Assembly (NCBI GenBank): GCA_032718565.1
Contig: JAVGVS010000021.1
Location: 2,989,384 to 3,053,383 of the forward strand
Length of the DNA: 64,000 bases
From: Distichodus sexfasciatus
Taxonomy: Eukaryota; Chordata; Actinopteri; Characiformes; Distichodontidae
Direction: 5' to 3'
Shown here: piece by piece, positions 1-11,400 of the stretch
Numbering within the stretch: position 1 is the first letter of the stretch
Layout of the letters: every line of letters starts with the position of its first letter
Notes under the pieces: generated by a model
The model's input: only the letters and a program-made list of their open reading frames with translations
What the model was told of the DNA's origin: nothing
The model's database searches: none
Made by a program: the position numbers and the translations under genes

Positions 1-417
1 TTTACGTTCCCTAAGCAGTCTGTGTGTGAAAGGGAGGCAGAGCAGGCCGAGTGGTGAATATGGAGTGGGGAGAGAAAAACAGATCCAGTAAGATTACTAT
101 AGCAACAAGAGAGAAAGAGTGTGAAAGAGAGAAAATGCTGTGATTGAAAGCGGGGAGTGACATTCATTGAGAGAGTGACCTGAGGGACAATGTTCGATAC
201 AAAAGGAAATAAGGCTGCCGTAAGTTCTCAAAGTTTCAACACGATATGTAAACCGAGGCATCATTTTTAAAATGAGTTCAACATTGTGATTTCTAAAATG
301 TTACAAAAATTATTTCTTTAATATATTCCATATATCAGTGCTACATTGAATGCTATTGGTCCCTTGTGACTCCGGTCATAAATTATTGACTTTAGTCGAC
401 ACATTTTTTAACTTTTA

Positions 418-830
418 GGGTCAGTTTCCCAGAAAATGACTAAGCCTAAGCCTGGACTGTCTTTGCATTTTAGTGGTGAATTTCCATTGTATCTACAATA
501 TAGTCCAAGACTAGGTTTAATTAATGTTCAGGAAACCAGCCCTCAGTACAAGTTTCACAGACAATGATTAAGCCTAAACCTAGACTATCTTTGAAATTCA
601 GTTGTAAATCTCCATTGTATCTGCAATTTAGTCCAAGACTAGGCTTAAACCATGTCCAGGAAACCAGCCCTTAAAGTTTTACTCGGTTGCTGAAGAGATT
701 TGGGGGTTGTTTCTTGAACATGGACTAAGCCTAGTCTTGGACTAAAATTTCAGTACCATTGGATATTTACCACTGAAAGTCAAAGTTAATCTAGGACTTG
801 GCTTAATCTTAGACTGGGAAATTGTCCCTC
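418..830. mobile_element. Cluster of three palindromic fold-back elements
   Basis: Three copies of a roughly 125-bp palindromic element lie at 418-543, 546-671 and 701-830, the third in opposite phase. Each begins or ends with variants of GGGTCAGTTTCCC / GGAAACCAGCCC. The interior carries AAGCCTAGTC-TTGGACTAAA arms on both sides of a short centre, so each copy can fold on itself. A fourth copy is at 46409-46536. This matches a widespread fish fold-back MITE type; no coding capacity. Confidence 0.7.
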
Positions 831-971
831 AAGTGTAGTGTATTCTTGCAAATTGCTCATTCTGAGACTATTATAAAATATCTATTTATGATATTATTTT
901 AACATTATTTGATTTGTGCAGCAAATGCCATAAATACAGTAGGTAACATTTGAAAGGATAATTGTGATCAG

Positions 972-1260
972 GGAGTGGCACGGTGGCACAGTGGTTAGGC
1001 CAGCTGCCACACAACGAGAAGGTCCTGGGTTTGAGACGCGGGTCGGCCGTAGTGGAGTTTGCATGCTCTCCCTGTGTTCGCCTGGGTTTCTCTCTGGTTT
1101 TCTCCCACAGTCCAACAGCATGCAATATAGGTTAATTGGTGACTCTAAATTGGCCTTGTAAAGTTTGAATGAGAGTGTGATTGTGTGAGTGTGTGCCCTG
1201 CCGTGTTTCCTCCGCTACCCCATTTGGGATTAATGGGTTTGGAAAATGAATGAATGAATG
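972..1260 (+). mobile_element. tRNA-derived SINE (family A) with 12-bp target duplication
   Basis: A 289-bp insertion flanked by perfect copies of AATTGTGATCAG (960-971 and 1261-1272). The head GGCACGGTGGCACAGTGGTTAG looks like a tRNA A box and CCTGGGTTTGAGACGC like a B box. The body has the GGAGTTTGCATGCTCTCCC block shared by all family A copies. The tail is (GAAT)n. The long variable target duplication shows LINE-type retrotransposition. Not a tRNA gene. Confidence 0.85.
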
Positions 1261-1272
1261 AATTGTGATCAG

Positions 1273-4200
1273 TATAATTAAAGATCTAACTTAAAAGAAC
1301 ATAGTTAATATCAATATCTGTGTCAGAATATTAATTGTTTTGATGAATCGAATAATTGATAGATAATCAACAGAAAAAACTTTTGTTAGTAGCAGCCCTA
1401 CGAGCGTGGAAAATGTGCATTCACAAGGTCATGTGGAAAAGAGGGAAGGAGCATCTACCTTCTAGGAGCAGTAGTTTACAGTAAGACCAGTTACAGCACA
1501 TGAAAGAAAGGGGGTGCTAGAGAGCCAGAGAAGGCAGTGCTGCCGGTTGGCTAAGGCAAAGCAAGGAGATAAGAATGGAACGAGCACCGCATAACACTGC
1601 AGAGGGCTTAGCAGAAGATGCAGAGGAGTGTGTTTCAAAAGGTGTCATACGCTTAAGATCCTCATGAATAGAGCACGGAGAGCCACACACTGTTGCTGAT
1701 AAAGACTTAGTACTGCCTGGGGCGATCACCTCACAGTATTAAAGATTCAGCAAGAAAAAAAGAAGGGGGGGGGAATGCTTTATTCTGCTTTTTCCTGCCT
1801 CTCGCCCTCTCTTTCCCCCTCACTCTCTCTCTCTCTCTTCGTGCTCATGTCATATTATAGAATGTTCAAGGTTTTTAAACAGCTCATGTGATGTGGCTTT
1901 ACCAGAGGCAGCCCGTCAGAGATCTTCCGTTTCTTTTCTTCTCCCCTTAAACCTCATCGGGCATTTTGTTTGAACTTTAGCGAAGGGTGGAACGAGGCCG
2001 AGAGTCGAACTCCGGCTAGAAAAAAGCAGCACTTTTTTGAGCTTACGAGTGGGAAGGGAATTCTACGGCTGAAAAGAGAGCAGGTGCTCCTGTTTGCGGC
2101 TTGTTTTTCCTGATCAGCGCCAACTCCTTCTCCCCCTCCTCTCTCTCTCTCTCTCTCTCTCTTCTCTCAGCAGGTAAACGGAGCGATTGCCCCTACCTCC
2201 CACTCAGGTGTTAATTATGAAGGAAGCCCTGTGGGGGGGCGGCACGCTGAGTGCTGGCCGGTACAGAGGGCGGCGGGGCAGGTGAAGGGAGGGGAGGGCT
2301 TGTTCTTGGGGCTGGGGGGAGGTCGGAGGTGGAGGTAAGCTCTCGTTCTGGCTCAATGCATCCCTCCCTCTCTGACTGTGGTGGGTTGCGGAGGTGAATT
2401 AGACAGCTCGTCAGAACGAACGACTGAAGCGAGGGAGCGATGGAGAGAGGGTAACGAGCAGATGTCATGATATTGCGCTCAAGAGCCGTAAACGCTCAGG
2501 TTCAACCTTCCATTGCTATAACCTGTCTGCTCGGGAATGAAGGAATGGGGAGAGAGACGGAGAGAGGGAAGGAGAAGAGAGATGGGCCAAGCTGTGCTCG
2601 ACATGCAAAACAATAAAATATGTGACAGTTACTGCAGCTCAACAGATGGAGTATATGGCAAGAGACTTTTAAATCTAATGAGTTGACATTGACTACATCG
2701 TGTCACAAATATGAGAAAAATGTTGCTCATTATACTTGATGCATGCATATGCACACACACTCACATTCATATCAGGTTCATGCATACATTATTGCCATGT
2801 TCCTCTACTAAGCTAGCGCATTAAATCAGCGTTTGTCAGATCTAATCTTAGGGAACCATTATCCTGCGCCCCTTTCATGTTTCCCCCACTCTATTACCCA
2901 ATTCATCGGATGAAGAGCTTGATAATTGGCAGGCGCTGGATCCTTTTTTTGTTGAAACTGTACAGGGCAACAAGTTCACAAAAACAGTTATTTAGAAATG
3001 ATAGAAGTATGTAAACCGGGACCTGTAAGCGCAAATCTCTAGGACAATCCCAGTTACCGGTATAGCTGTACTGAAGCGGATAATATGGCTGCAGGTGAGC
3101 TGGAAGTTGTGTTTGGTTGTGTGGGGGGCTGTGAGAGTTTAACCAATTTCTTATTTATGTGCCTCTAGATATAAGCACAGCACACGTGTGCTTGCTGCTT
3201 GCCTCTTTGCCTTAGAAAGAATTCTCGCTGTTCGGAGCAGAGTGTTTTGTTCATACCGCATTAACTTACAAGAAGGTAAAAGCTGTGTTTTCTGATGTCG
3301 GGGCAGGAACATGCGACCTACTTAGGGGCTTGCAAGAACACAAAGGCCTTTCTGTCAATTGCAAGCATTTAATAATGAAAGCTCTTTTTCCCCACCGTTG
3401 CACTTTTAGAGAGAAATGGGGGAGAGAGAGAGGGAGCAAGAGGGGGGGAAAGAGACTTTCTATAAGCATCACCTAAAGTAACATCTTAATGGGGTGCCCT
3501 AGTTTCGCCCTAGTTTTTGATGGTCTGAAGAAAATGTTTGGGGGGAAATTAAACGGGGGGAGGATGAATAAATAACAGCGAGGGGGAAAAAAATTATTTA
3601 TAAAAATGGATATTATGCACATTCTGGTATGTGCTGTATCACTAGTGCTGCTGGGATTGCTAAAATATCAGGCTATATGGCATTTTCTTTCAAAAGAGCT
3701 TGGAGGTAACTGAGTAACCTTCATGTGCTCAAATGTAACAGATATTTTCAGCATTTGTTTTAGCGTTTGGCAGCATTTATCTGTTTAGCAGATTTTGTTA
3801 AGCTCCAAGCCTGACTATAGCTGTGGTAGTAGAAAAAAAATTCTATTAAGGATAATGAATGATAATATACAGACTATCAGCTATTACTATTATTTTTGGT
3901 TCTGTAATAAAAGCTTGAAAACATAGATTTGACGCAACATGTTTATGGGGTCTTATGTTGTTGGGAGTCGCAGTAGCCAGTAACTGACCGAGAGGTTTAC
4001 TACCATCTTACAGAGGCTCCCACTCCATCATTAATCAAGAAGAAAGCAGATCTAGGTCAGAACACAGTGTGACAGCACAGACTAAGATATCTCTGACACA
4101 CTTAAAGGATGGCCTAATCAGTGTTTGGGGGGATGAGCAGGTACAGGTGGGTTTGTAGGGTGTATGTCCTGTGTATTGCATCAGTTTCTTGCAAGGATTT

Positions 4201-4567
4201 GGTGGAATATATGTCGTAGTGGCCCGTGCTAATAAATACATGCAGTTCTCGTTTAAAATCATAGGACATGTTTTGGTGCGTTAGAATTTCTGTACATTTT
4301 TCTCCTTTAGAGGCATGTGTGTGTGTGTGTTGAGGGTGTGTTGATAAAGCTGCAGTTCTAGTCTCTGAATTAATCTCTCCTTTCATAATTTGTTCTTGCA
4401 TCACCTCCGGCCAGTTCACAGAGATAAGGTCCTAGGCTGTGGACGAGCTAAATGGTTATGGCACATCATACAGTGTGATATAACAGCAGTGGTGTACTAC
4501 ATGAAACCTATTTTTGACTCTTATTTAAATGAAGATTCCTTATAATAAAAATAACTGCAGTAAAAGT
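1273..4567. other. Intron 11 interior, no gene seen
   Basis: No exon-like frame for the cadherin tail in any frame. Contains a polypyrimidine/CT run at about 1800-1840 and 2139-2164, and a GC- and GA-rich patch at 2160-2580 with complex sequence that might be regulatory. The rest is ordinary AT-rich intron sequence with short GA and GT runs (3415-3460, 4318-4332). Confidence 0.5.
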
Positions 4568-4815
4568 TAAAGGTCCCAAATGATGAAAAAAGTCACTTAT
4601 GTATGTTCTTTGGACATCCATTTGGGTCTGTACTGCCTCTCCACACACTGTAAGTTTGAGAAAAAATTGTCAATTGTGTTAGTATTAATTTACGTCAGAA
4701 AGTCAGAAATTGTGTGCTTAAACTAGCTGTTTAGATTTCTCCCCTACTTTCACATCACAGTAGGGTATATTTGAATAACTCCACCCTCCTATCTGAGAAG
4801 CTCCGCCCACCAGGT
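4568..4815 (+). mobile_element. 5' part of a GGTCCCA-ended repeat
   Basis: Begins AAAGGTCCCAAATGATG and shares long blocks with 22620-22850, including TTTGGGTCTGTACTGCCTCT and CCACCCTCCTATCTGAGAAG. The right half of the family (seen at 13587-13838 and 22950-23204, ending TATAATATGGGACCTTT) is missing here. The inverted GGTCCCAxATxAT ends suggest a DNA transposon derivative. Confidence 0.6.
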
Positions 4816-5216
4816 CGAACAACTGTAGTCAATAGAAATGCGCTATTGTGCAACGTTATTAAAACTGCACTCAAGTACAGACATAAAGATGCCCATAATG
4901 ATAATACTCGCTTCAAGTACATAAAGTGTAATTGTAGAGTGCCGAAGTATAATTACTCAAGTATTAGACACAACTGTATAATGGCACATATTTCTTAGAA
5001 AGTGCCTCTACAACAAATGACACTTCTAATGGCATTCCTGTCTCTAACTACTGCCAATTTCTACTTTCTACTGAAATTGCAATTTTGTTGAATTTCATCA
5101 AGAATTGAAGATCTGCATTCGTTCTAGATGTTCCTTCCCGAAGCATATAAAGTGGGACTCAAGTGGACATGTGTTTGATGACTGAAATGTATGTGACAGC
5201 GCAAGGAAGCACTCAC

Positions 5217-5468
5217 TGAGCAGTATGATGATGCAGAGTAAGATAGCCACCAGGGCTCCAGTGCTCAGGCCAGCCGACAGTAGCAGGGCTTCGGTGCTGC
5301 AGGTCTGGACGTTCCCGCGGCTGTCGCAGGCGCACACCCGGACAGTCAGTGTGCTGGTGCTGCTCTGGATGGGGTAGTCATTGTCCGAGATCACTACAGG
5401 TAGCAGGTAAGAACTCATCTCATGCCGGCTGAAGCCTCCTCTGCGTGTTAATATCCGAGCTGTGTTAT
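5217..5468 (-). CDS. cdh10: cdh10 exon 11: end of EC5, membrane-proximal cysteines and most of the transmembrane helix
   Basis: 252 bp, the canonical length for this exon, residues 530-613. It contains NTARILTRRGGFSRHEMSSY, LLPVVISDNDYPIQSS, the cysteine cluster RVCACDSRGNVQTC, and the helix start LSTGALVAILLCIIILL. The frame stops in phase 1 at donor GTGAGT (5211-5216). The rest of the helix and the cytoplasmic tail with the p120- and beta-catenin-binding regions must be in the next exon, which does not occur in bases 1-5210. Confidence 0.95.
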
Positions 5469-8400
5469 CTGGAGAGCAAACAACAGCGACAATAACCACA
5501 TCCCTGCGATTAATGGTCATTTCTCTGTTATCAGTGCTGGGAAGTTGCCGGCTTTCTCTGGCTTAAAGCCTAGTTGATCGTATCCCGGCTTTTTAATTAA
5601 TGCTGAATGTGTTTTTTGTGATCTGATACCGAGAAATAAATGTGTATGTCACACAGATAGAGGTGCTGTATTATAATAATTGGTCAACTATTGGTCTATT
5701 AATCAATCACAGTATTGAGTGGCATCATGACTCTCACCTTCATTGTCGTAGATGGTGAAGTTTGGGTTGACTGTGCTCAGACTAAACACAAACTTATGTG
5801 CAACAAGGGGCTCATCTGTATCCACAGCACTTATCGTTTGAATGAGCTGGAATAGATTAAACATTTATCATTTGCTGCAAAATTTTGATCTGTTCATTCT
5901 GCAAATGAAATGATTAAACCAAGATTTTTATTTGGGTGTAATAAACGTACCTGGCCGGCTTTGACATTTTCACAAACAAATGTCTCGTAATACATGGCAA
6001 ATTCCGGAGCATTGTCGTTCACGTCTCGAACTTTGATGAACACAGGTACTCTAGTTTGAAGAGCAGTACCTGTAATGTGAGAGATGAGTTGTATAAACAG
6101 ATGTGGTCAGACGGAGGTATACATTTTTCTGCAGTAAAATGACTGAAACTGTATACATCAGCAGCGACTGGCATTTTTCTCTGATGATGCTGTAAAACCA
6201 AAAATAAAGCCATTATTACTTCCTGCTTGTGTTGGGGTGTTTTTGCTTTCAGCTTTTTGTGTTAAATAAGTGAAAAGCATGCTAAACAAGCTTCAAGATG
6301 GTGACTGACTGGCCAGTCAACCATTCGATCACTATCCTCTGATAAATTCTATGTTAGTTTTAATAGTATGGTCATTGATCTCTTATAATATAAAGCTCTA
6401 TTCACTGAGACATGTCTGGATCTGATCAATTAAAGATGCTTCATTCCTGATGAAAAAATCATTAGATGCCATTAGTAAAATATCTGGTGGTTTCCATAAT
6501 GGATACTAAAGGGGGTTGTCTTAGTTTTGTTTTTTTTTTAAAGATTTTACACTTGTCATTAGGATTACAATATTAACAGAGAACAGAGTTCATTAGGGAC
6601 AATGTATACCATTAAGCTGCCATTATAAATCATGAAATCCTAGAAGGATAAACGTAATGTTCAGTAATGATTTTATTCAGCATGGTCTTCTCTTCAAAAT
6701 CTGTCAGTCCGCTGTCCGCAGTTACATCAGCAATCAAAATAAAGTGGACCAGTTTCGCTATCAGTCACAGCTGTCTGTCATTACATTTTAATAGATGTAC
6801 TATTACTTCTCCTTTTCCTCCAATAAATCTCTCACTCTGTGGTACAAATTCATAAGACATAGTCGTAGTAGACTGAGACAAGACTAAGACCAGAGTGTGT
6901 CGAGATCAAGACAAGACCAAAACTCTAAAGGGCTGAGACAAGACTGAGACAAGGGCGGGGTGAGACCGAGTTGAGACCGAGACCAGACCAGTGCATATTT
7001 TACACCACATGACAAATAAGAAGAACACGCAACGCCTAAGCAACAATAAACATGTATATTCATATAGAAACATGTATATTTGTATATACAGTATTTGATA
7101 ACAAATAATATTCATTTTTCCCTATTGATTACTCTCTAACATTATAGAATGGAAAAAAAAAAATTCTGATCAATTGAAAATGAAGAAATAGTAAGGTTTT
7201 TGGTAATTTTGAGCCGATTTGAAATCATTTTGGCCTATAAAATGAGCTGCTTTTGGCCTTTCTGGAAGAGAACTACATTTTTGCACATGATGGCATTTCG
7301 TATTGGAGTCGCACGCTAACGTGTTTACATTAATGTACATAATTACATAATTACTTACATTTTTGTGCACAGAATTACTCAGAAATAATTTCACATACAG
7401 AGGAATGAATATGTCTGGTAAGTTCATGTCTTGGCACGGACAATTCTGAGACAAGACCAAGACTTTTAAAAACTGGTCTTGAGACCGGTCTTGAGTACTA
7501 AAACACTAAGTCTCAGAACTCCATGTCCATTTTGAATTAAACACCAAACCATCTTGTGAAGACCATCTGAAGACACTTACAGTAATGGTCATCTTTTCTA
7601 CAGTTTTTCTTCTTTCAACAGTTCTAGTCTTCGATTGTCTGCTGAATCAGTGTGTTGTTGCTTTCTACATCATCAAAGTCAAACAATTTAGTTTTTTAGC
7701 TTAAATATTTACTAGAGGTGTAACCAATCCAATTTGTGGATCAGTATCGGTCCAATAATGGGCTCAAACAGCTGGATCGGGTATCAGTGGCATCGGGCTG
7801 TTCTATGGAGCCGATCTGTAAATGCGTGCATGCTTAATTCGTTATGCATGGGAAGTGGCACTGCAGTAAAGTAGAGCTGAAACCATTGATCCAATTTTTT
7901 TTCTAGAATAGAAGCTTGGTTTAATTCATTTTACTCGCTAGATCTCCGCTTGTATTTCACATGGACGCTTAATAGTGACACAAAAGGTTTTCAGTGGCGT
8001 GATCAAGACAAGACCTGATCCCTCTGTATGTGAAAGTATTTGTGAGACGTTCCGTGCACTAAAACAGAAATAAACGCATAAATGACATTTTTCGCGATGT
8101 AAACACGAGCATGAGCGCCATCACTCGCAAAACAGTTAAGTGAAAATGTCCCCTTTATTACATACACAAACCATATTTTAGCCAATAAATAACCACAACA
8201 ACCACTCACAATTCTGCTGTTTATTTAGATTTTCTCATAGATTTTCCATCGTTTATTCTGGAACGCGCATCCTGCGTTTCATTGTGACGCGGCTCCAAGG
8301 GGGCCGCGCGTAGCACTGTGGGCAACGTAGTTCTCGGGGAAAGCAGCTCATTTTATAAGCCAAATTGGTTAAAAATGACAAACTTCAGTATTTCATTTTC

Positions 8401-11400
8401 AATTGATCATTTTTTTTTTCAATTTTATAATGTTCTAGTGTAATCAATAAGAAAGAAGAAATATTTATATGTCTAAACAAACAATTTTTGAGAACAAATA
8501 ATTTAGCATATACATGGGTGTGTTATTGTTACATTGTTTTAGTAGGAAAACAGTATTTAAATCAAGCATTTCTTTAAGCGTAACAATAGTCTCAGTAATG
8601 TATTCAGACATTTTATGTTAAAAATCGGATTTGTATCCGTATCGGCAGATATCCAAATTTACAATATCGGTATCAGTATCGGACATAAAAAAAGTGGTAT
8701 CGGCCCATCTCTAATATTTACTAATCATAATATGCACTGTATTAGGCAAATTTGCTCTGTTATAATTACTTGCTTTACTGACACATTTACATTTATGGCA
8801 TTTAGCAGATGCGACTTCTATTTTCCTAATACCAGGGCAGGTTCCCTGGGGTTAAGGGTCTTGCTAAGAAACCCAGTGATGGTAATGCTGGAGGCAGGAT
8901 TCGAACCCATGACATCTTGATCCAGAGACAAGTATCCTAACCAGGCACACATTAACGCACAGGCTAGATATGGCTTGAGCCTAGGAGCCCCGACATGTGC
9001 CAGCCTGCCAGGGGGGCCCTGATTGGCCAGTAAAAATATCAATTCATTAAAATAATCCGGGGGCGGGCCTAACAGAACATGTAGCCTAGGGGCCCATGTA
9101 CACCGTAATCTGCCCCTGATCCTAACCAATAGACCACTATTTCTCCTTTTTACGATTCCTGCCCAGCTCATCCCTTATAAATTATACATCCTCACTTTAG
9201 GATCAATGTTCTACACTTTCACCTCATGAGCAGTGTTTTGTTTCTCGTCCAGTGTGTTTTGATACAGAGCCAACAAATGAGATGTTTTCAGTGTCCAGTT
9301 ACTGGGACTTTACTATATCGCACACTGCTGTTGGCAAACCAGCTTCCACAGCAAATATGGGAATTATACATAGCACAATATGAGAAAATCTTGTTGTTTT
9401 TGTCAAACTTTTCAGTTTATTTCCAAATTTATGTGTGCTTGGTCTATTATAATTTCACTTTCATTGCTCAAGGAAGTCATCGTTAAAGGCTTTCGAGTTA
9501 CTAGTAGTTCTCTACGTTATTTTCCTCTTTGCAAGCCGGGTGTTCTTCCTCGACACCAAATTGAAGTAGAATGATGAACCCTAGGGAAATGGATTTCTCT
9601 ATTGGCAAGTGGAAAAAAAAACAAAAGCAAAACTGTGCTGAGCTCTCGAATCATGGTTGCAGCTGTCTTTTGTTCATTTTTAATAATTGAATAGATTTCC
9701 CCCCCATCCTCTAAAGCATACATGAAAGTATTTTACTGTTAATTGTATATCATTCATTTCGGTTGTCATGGCTGAAGAGGGGAGAAAAAAAGATAAATCT
9801 GCGCTCACTGATTTCTGTGGCAAGGACGGAGATATTATGCCATTTGGACGTCTCCCGGTCCAGGGCTTGCAGGGTGCTGATGGTGCCATTGTTGGAGTCG
9901 ATGTTAAACAGTCTTTCCAAGTCTGTGTGCCGATCGATGGTGTATCTGCGCACAAGAACATCAGTAATGAATGCATGGCCGAGGACGAGCGATTATAGCC
10001 TGGCAGAAGAGCCAAGCATCCAGAGCTGTAGGTTTAAAGGCGCATCGCCGTGGCAGGCGAGCAAGGTTCATCATGCAGCAATCATTAATGATCCAGATCG
10101 GCGCCTGTGCTTGGGATGCGGCCAAACACTTAGACACTTGATTAATATTCAAAAATGTCAGAGTGTGTATGGTTTGACTTGCTAATTGAGAGCTAATGTG
10201 CTCCTGTTCACACCTATTGATAATAGTTGAAACAAAGCAAAGAGCTCTAAATGGTCGGACAAAGGTAATTACAAAGGTAATCCCAAAATTAGAGTGCTTC
10301 ATAATTTATTAGTTTGCTCATTTCCATGATGTTCTTGCTGGGAATGGCATGTCGCTACGACTAGACATCCATCTCTTTCACCAGGGAGTGACTGCTTTTT
10401 AATAATCAATCACATTCAGGGTGGCAAGGTGGCATTTTGATATGTCTCATTTGAACAAGCTCAAGTGCTGATCACTCCGACTATTCTATTCCTTTTGTTG
10501 TCAGGAAGGAAGGAAAGGAAATCCTTCATATTAGACCCATTTATCAATGTCAACTTACATATTCTGCTGACATTTAAATATGCAACAGAAAACGACATGC
10601 ATTACAGAAGCCGAGCGACAGCTCTCCGCATTTCAGACAATTGCTCATTGTGTGTGTGTGGACAAGAAAAAAGAAAACAATGCAGATTCTTTCATGTCAA
10701 GTTTGTGACTTATGGAAGTTGGAAAGAATTCAAAGGGGTGGGGGGATGGTGCAGATAAACAGTGTCTGTATTCATCCTGCTCAACTTCCACTGGGAAATC
10801 ACCAGCAGAGACCCCATGAATAATTTGCTTTTCCTCCCGGTTACGCACACACACACACACACACACACGAAAACACAACTGCGAACACAGGCACGTGTGC
10901 TTAAAGTCTTGCTGATGGATTCGATTTATCCAAAGTATCGGCTCAACAATCCTATGAGAGATGGATTGCAGAGACAGTGACACGTAGAGCCGTTTTGATG
11001 GAGCAGCCCATGTCTTGAGTTTTAATGGCTCCTTCCATTTGTCCCATGCACGTCCGGCATATTTAGCGATTTAAAGCTGATTTATACTTTATATTTTTAC
11101 TTATACATAGCTGGTAGTATTGCATCCCCTCTTACGCATTTCTGGCTTATATGATCACCAAATTAAAAACATTTGTGGAAAGAATTCTCCAAAATTGTCA
11201 GTTTTATTATCACCAAATAATGTCAGTGGCGAACTGAAAAAGCTTGCAACAAAGAGTGTTTATTTGGGTTGACTGTCATCATAATAGCTAAGCAACACAG
11301 CCACACCAGTATAAATGCTCCCAAAAGCACAGATTGCATTTTACCTACATTGTTGAATTAATGCATTAGTACAGACCAGCTTTTTGATGTGTGTAATAGT

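Noticed and set aside
1..5210. Cytoplasmic exon of the cadherin
   Set aside because: Searched for the acidic catenin-binding stretch (DEGGGEEDT, DFINxRL, APPYDS types) in the minus frames; not found, so it lies outside the window.
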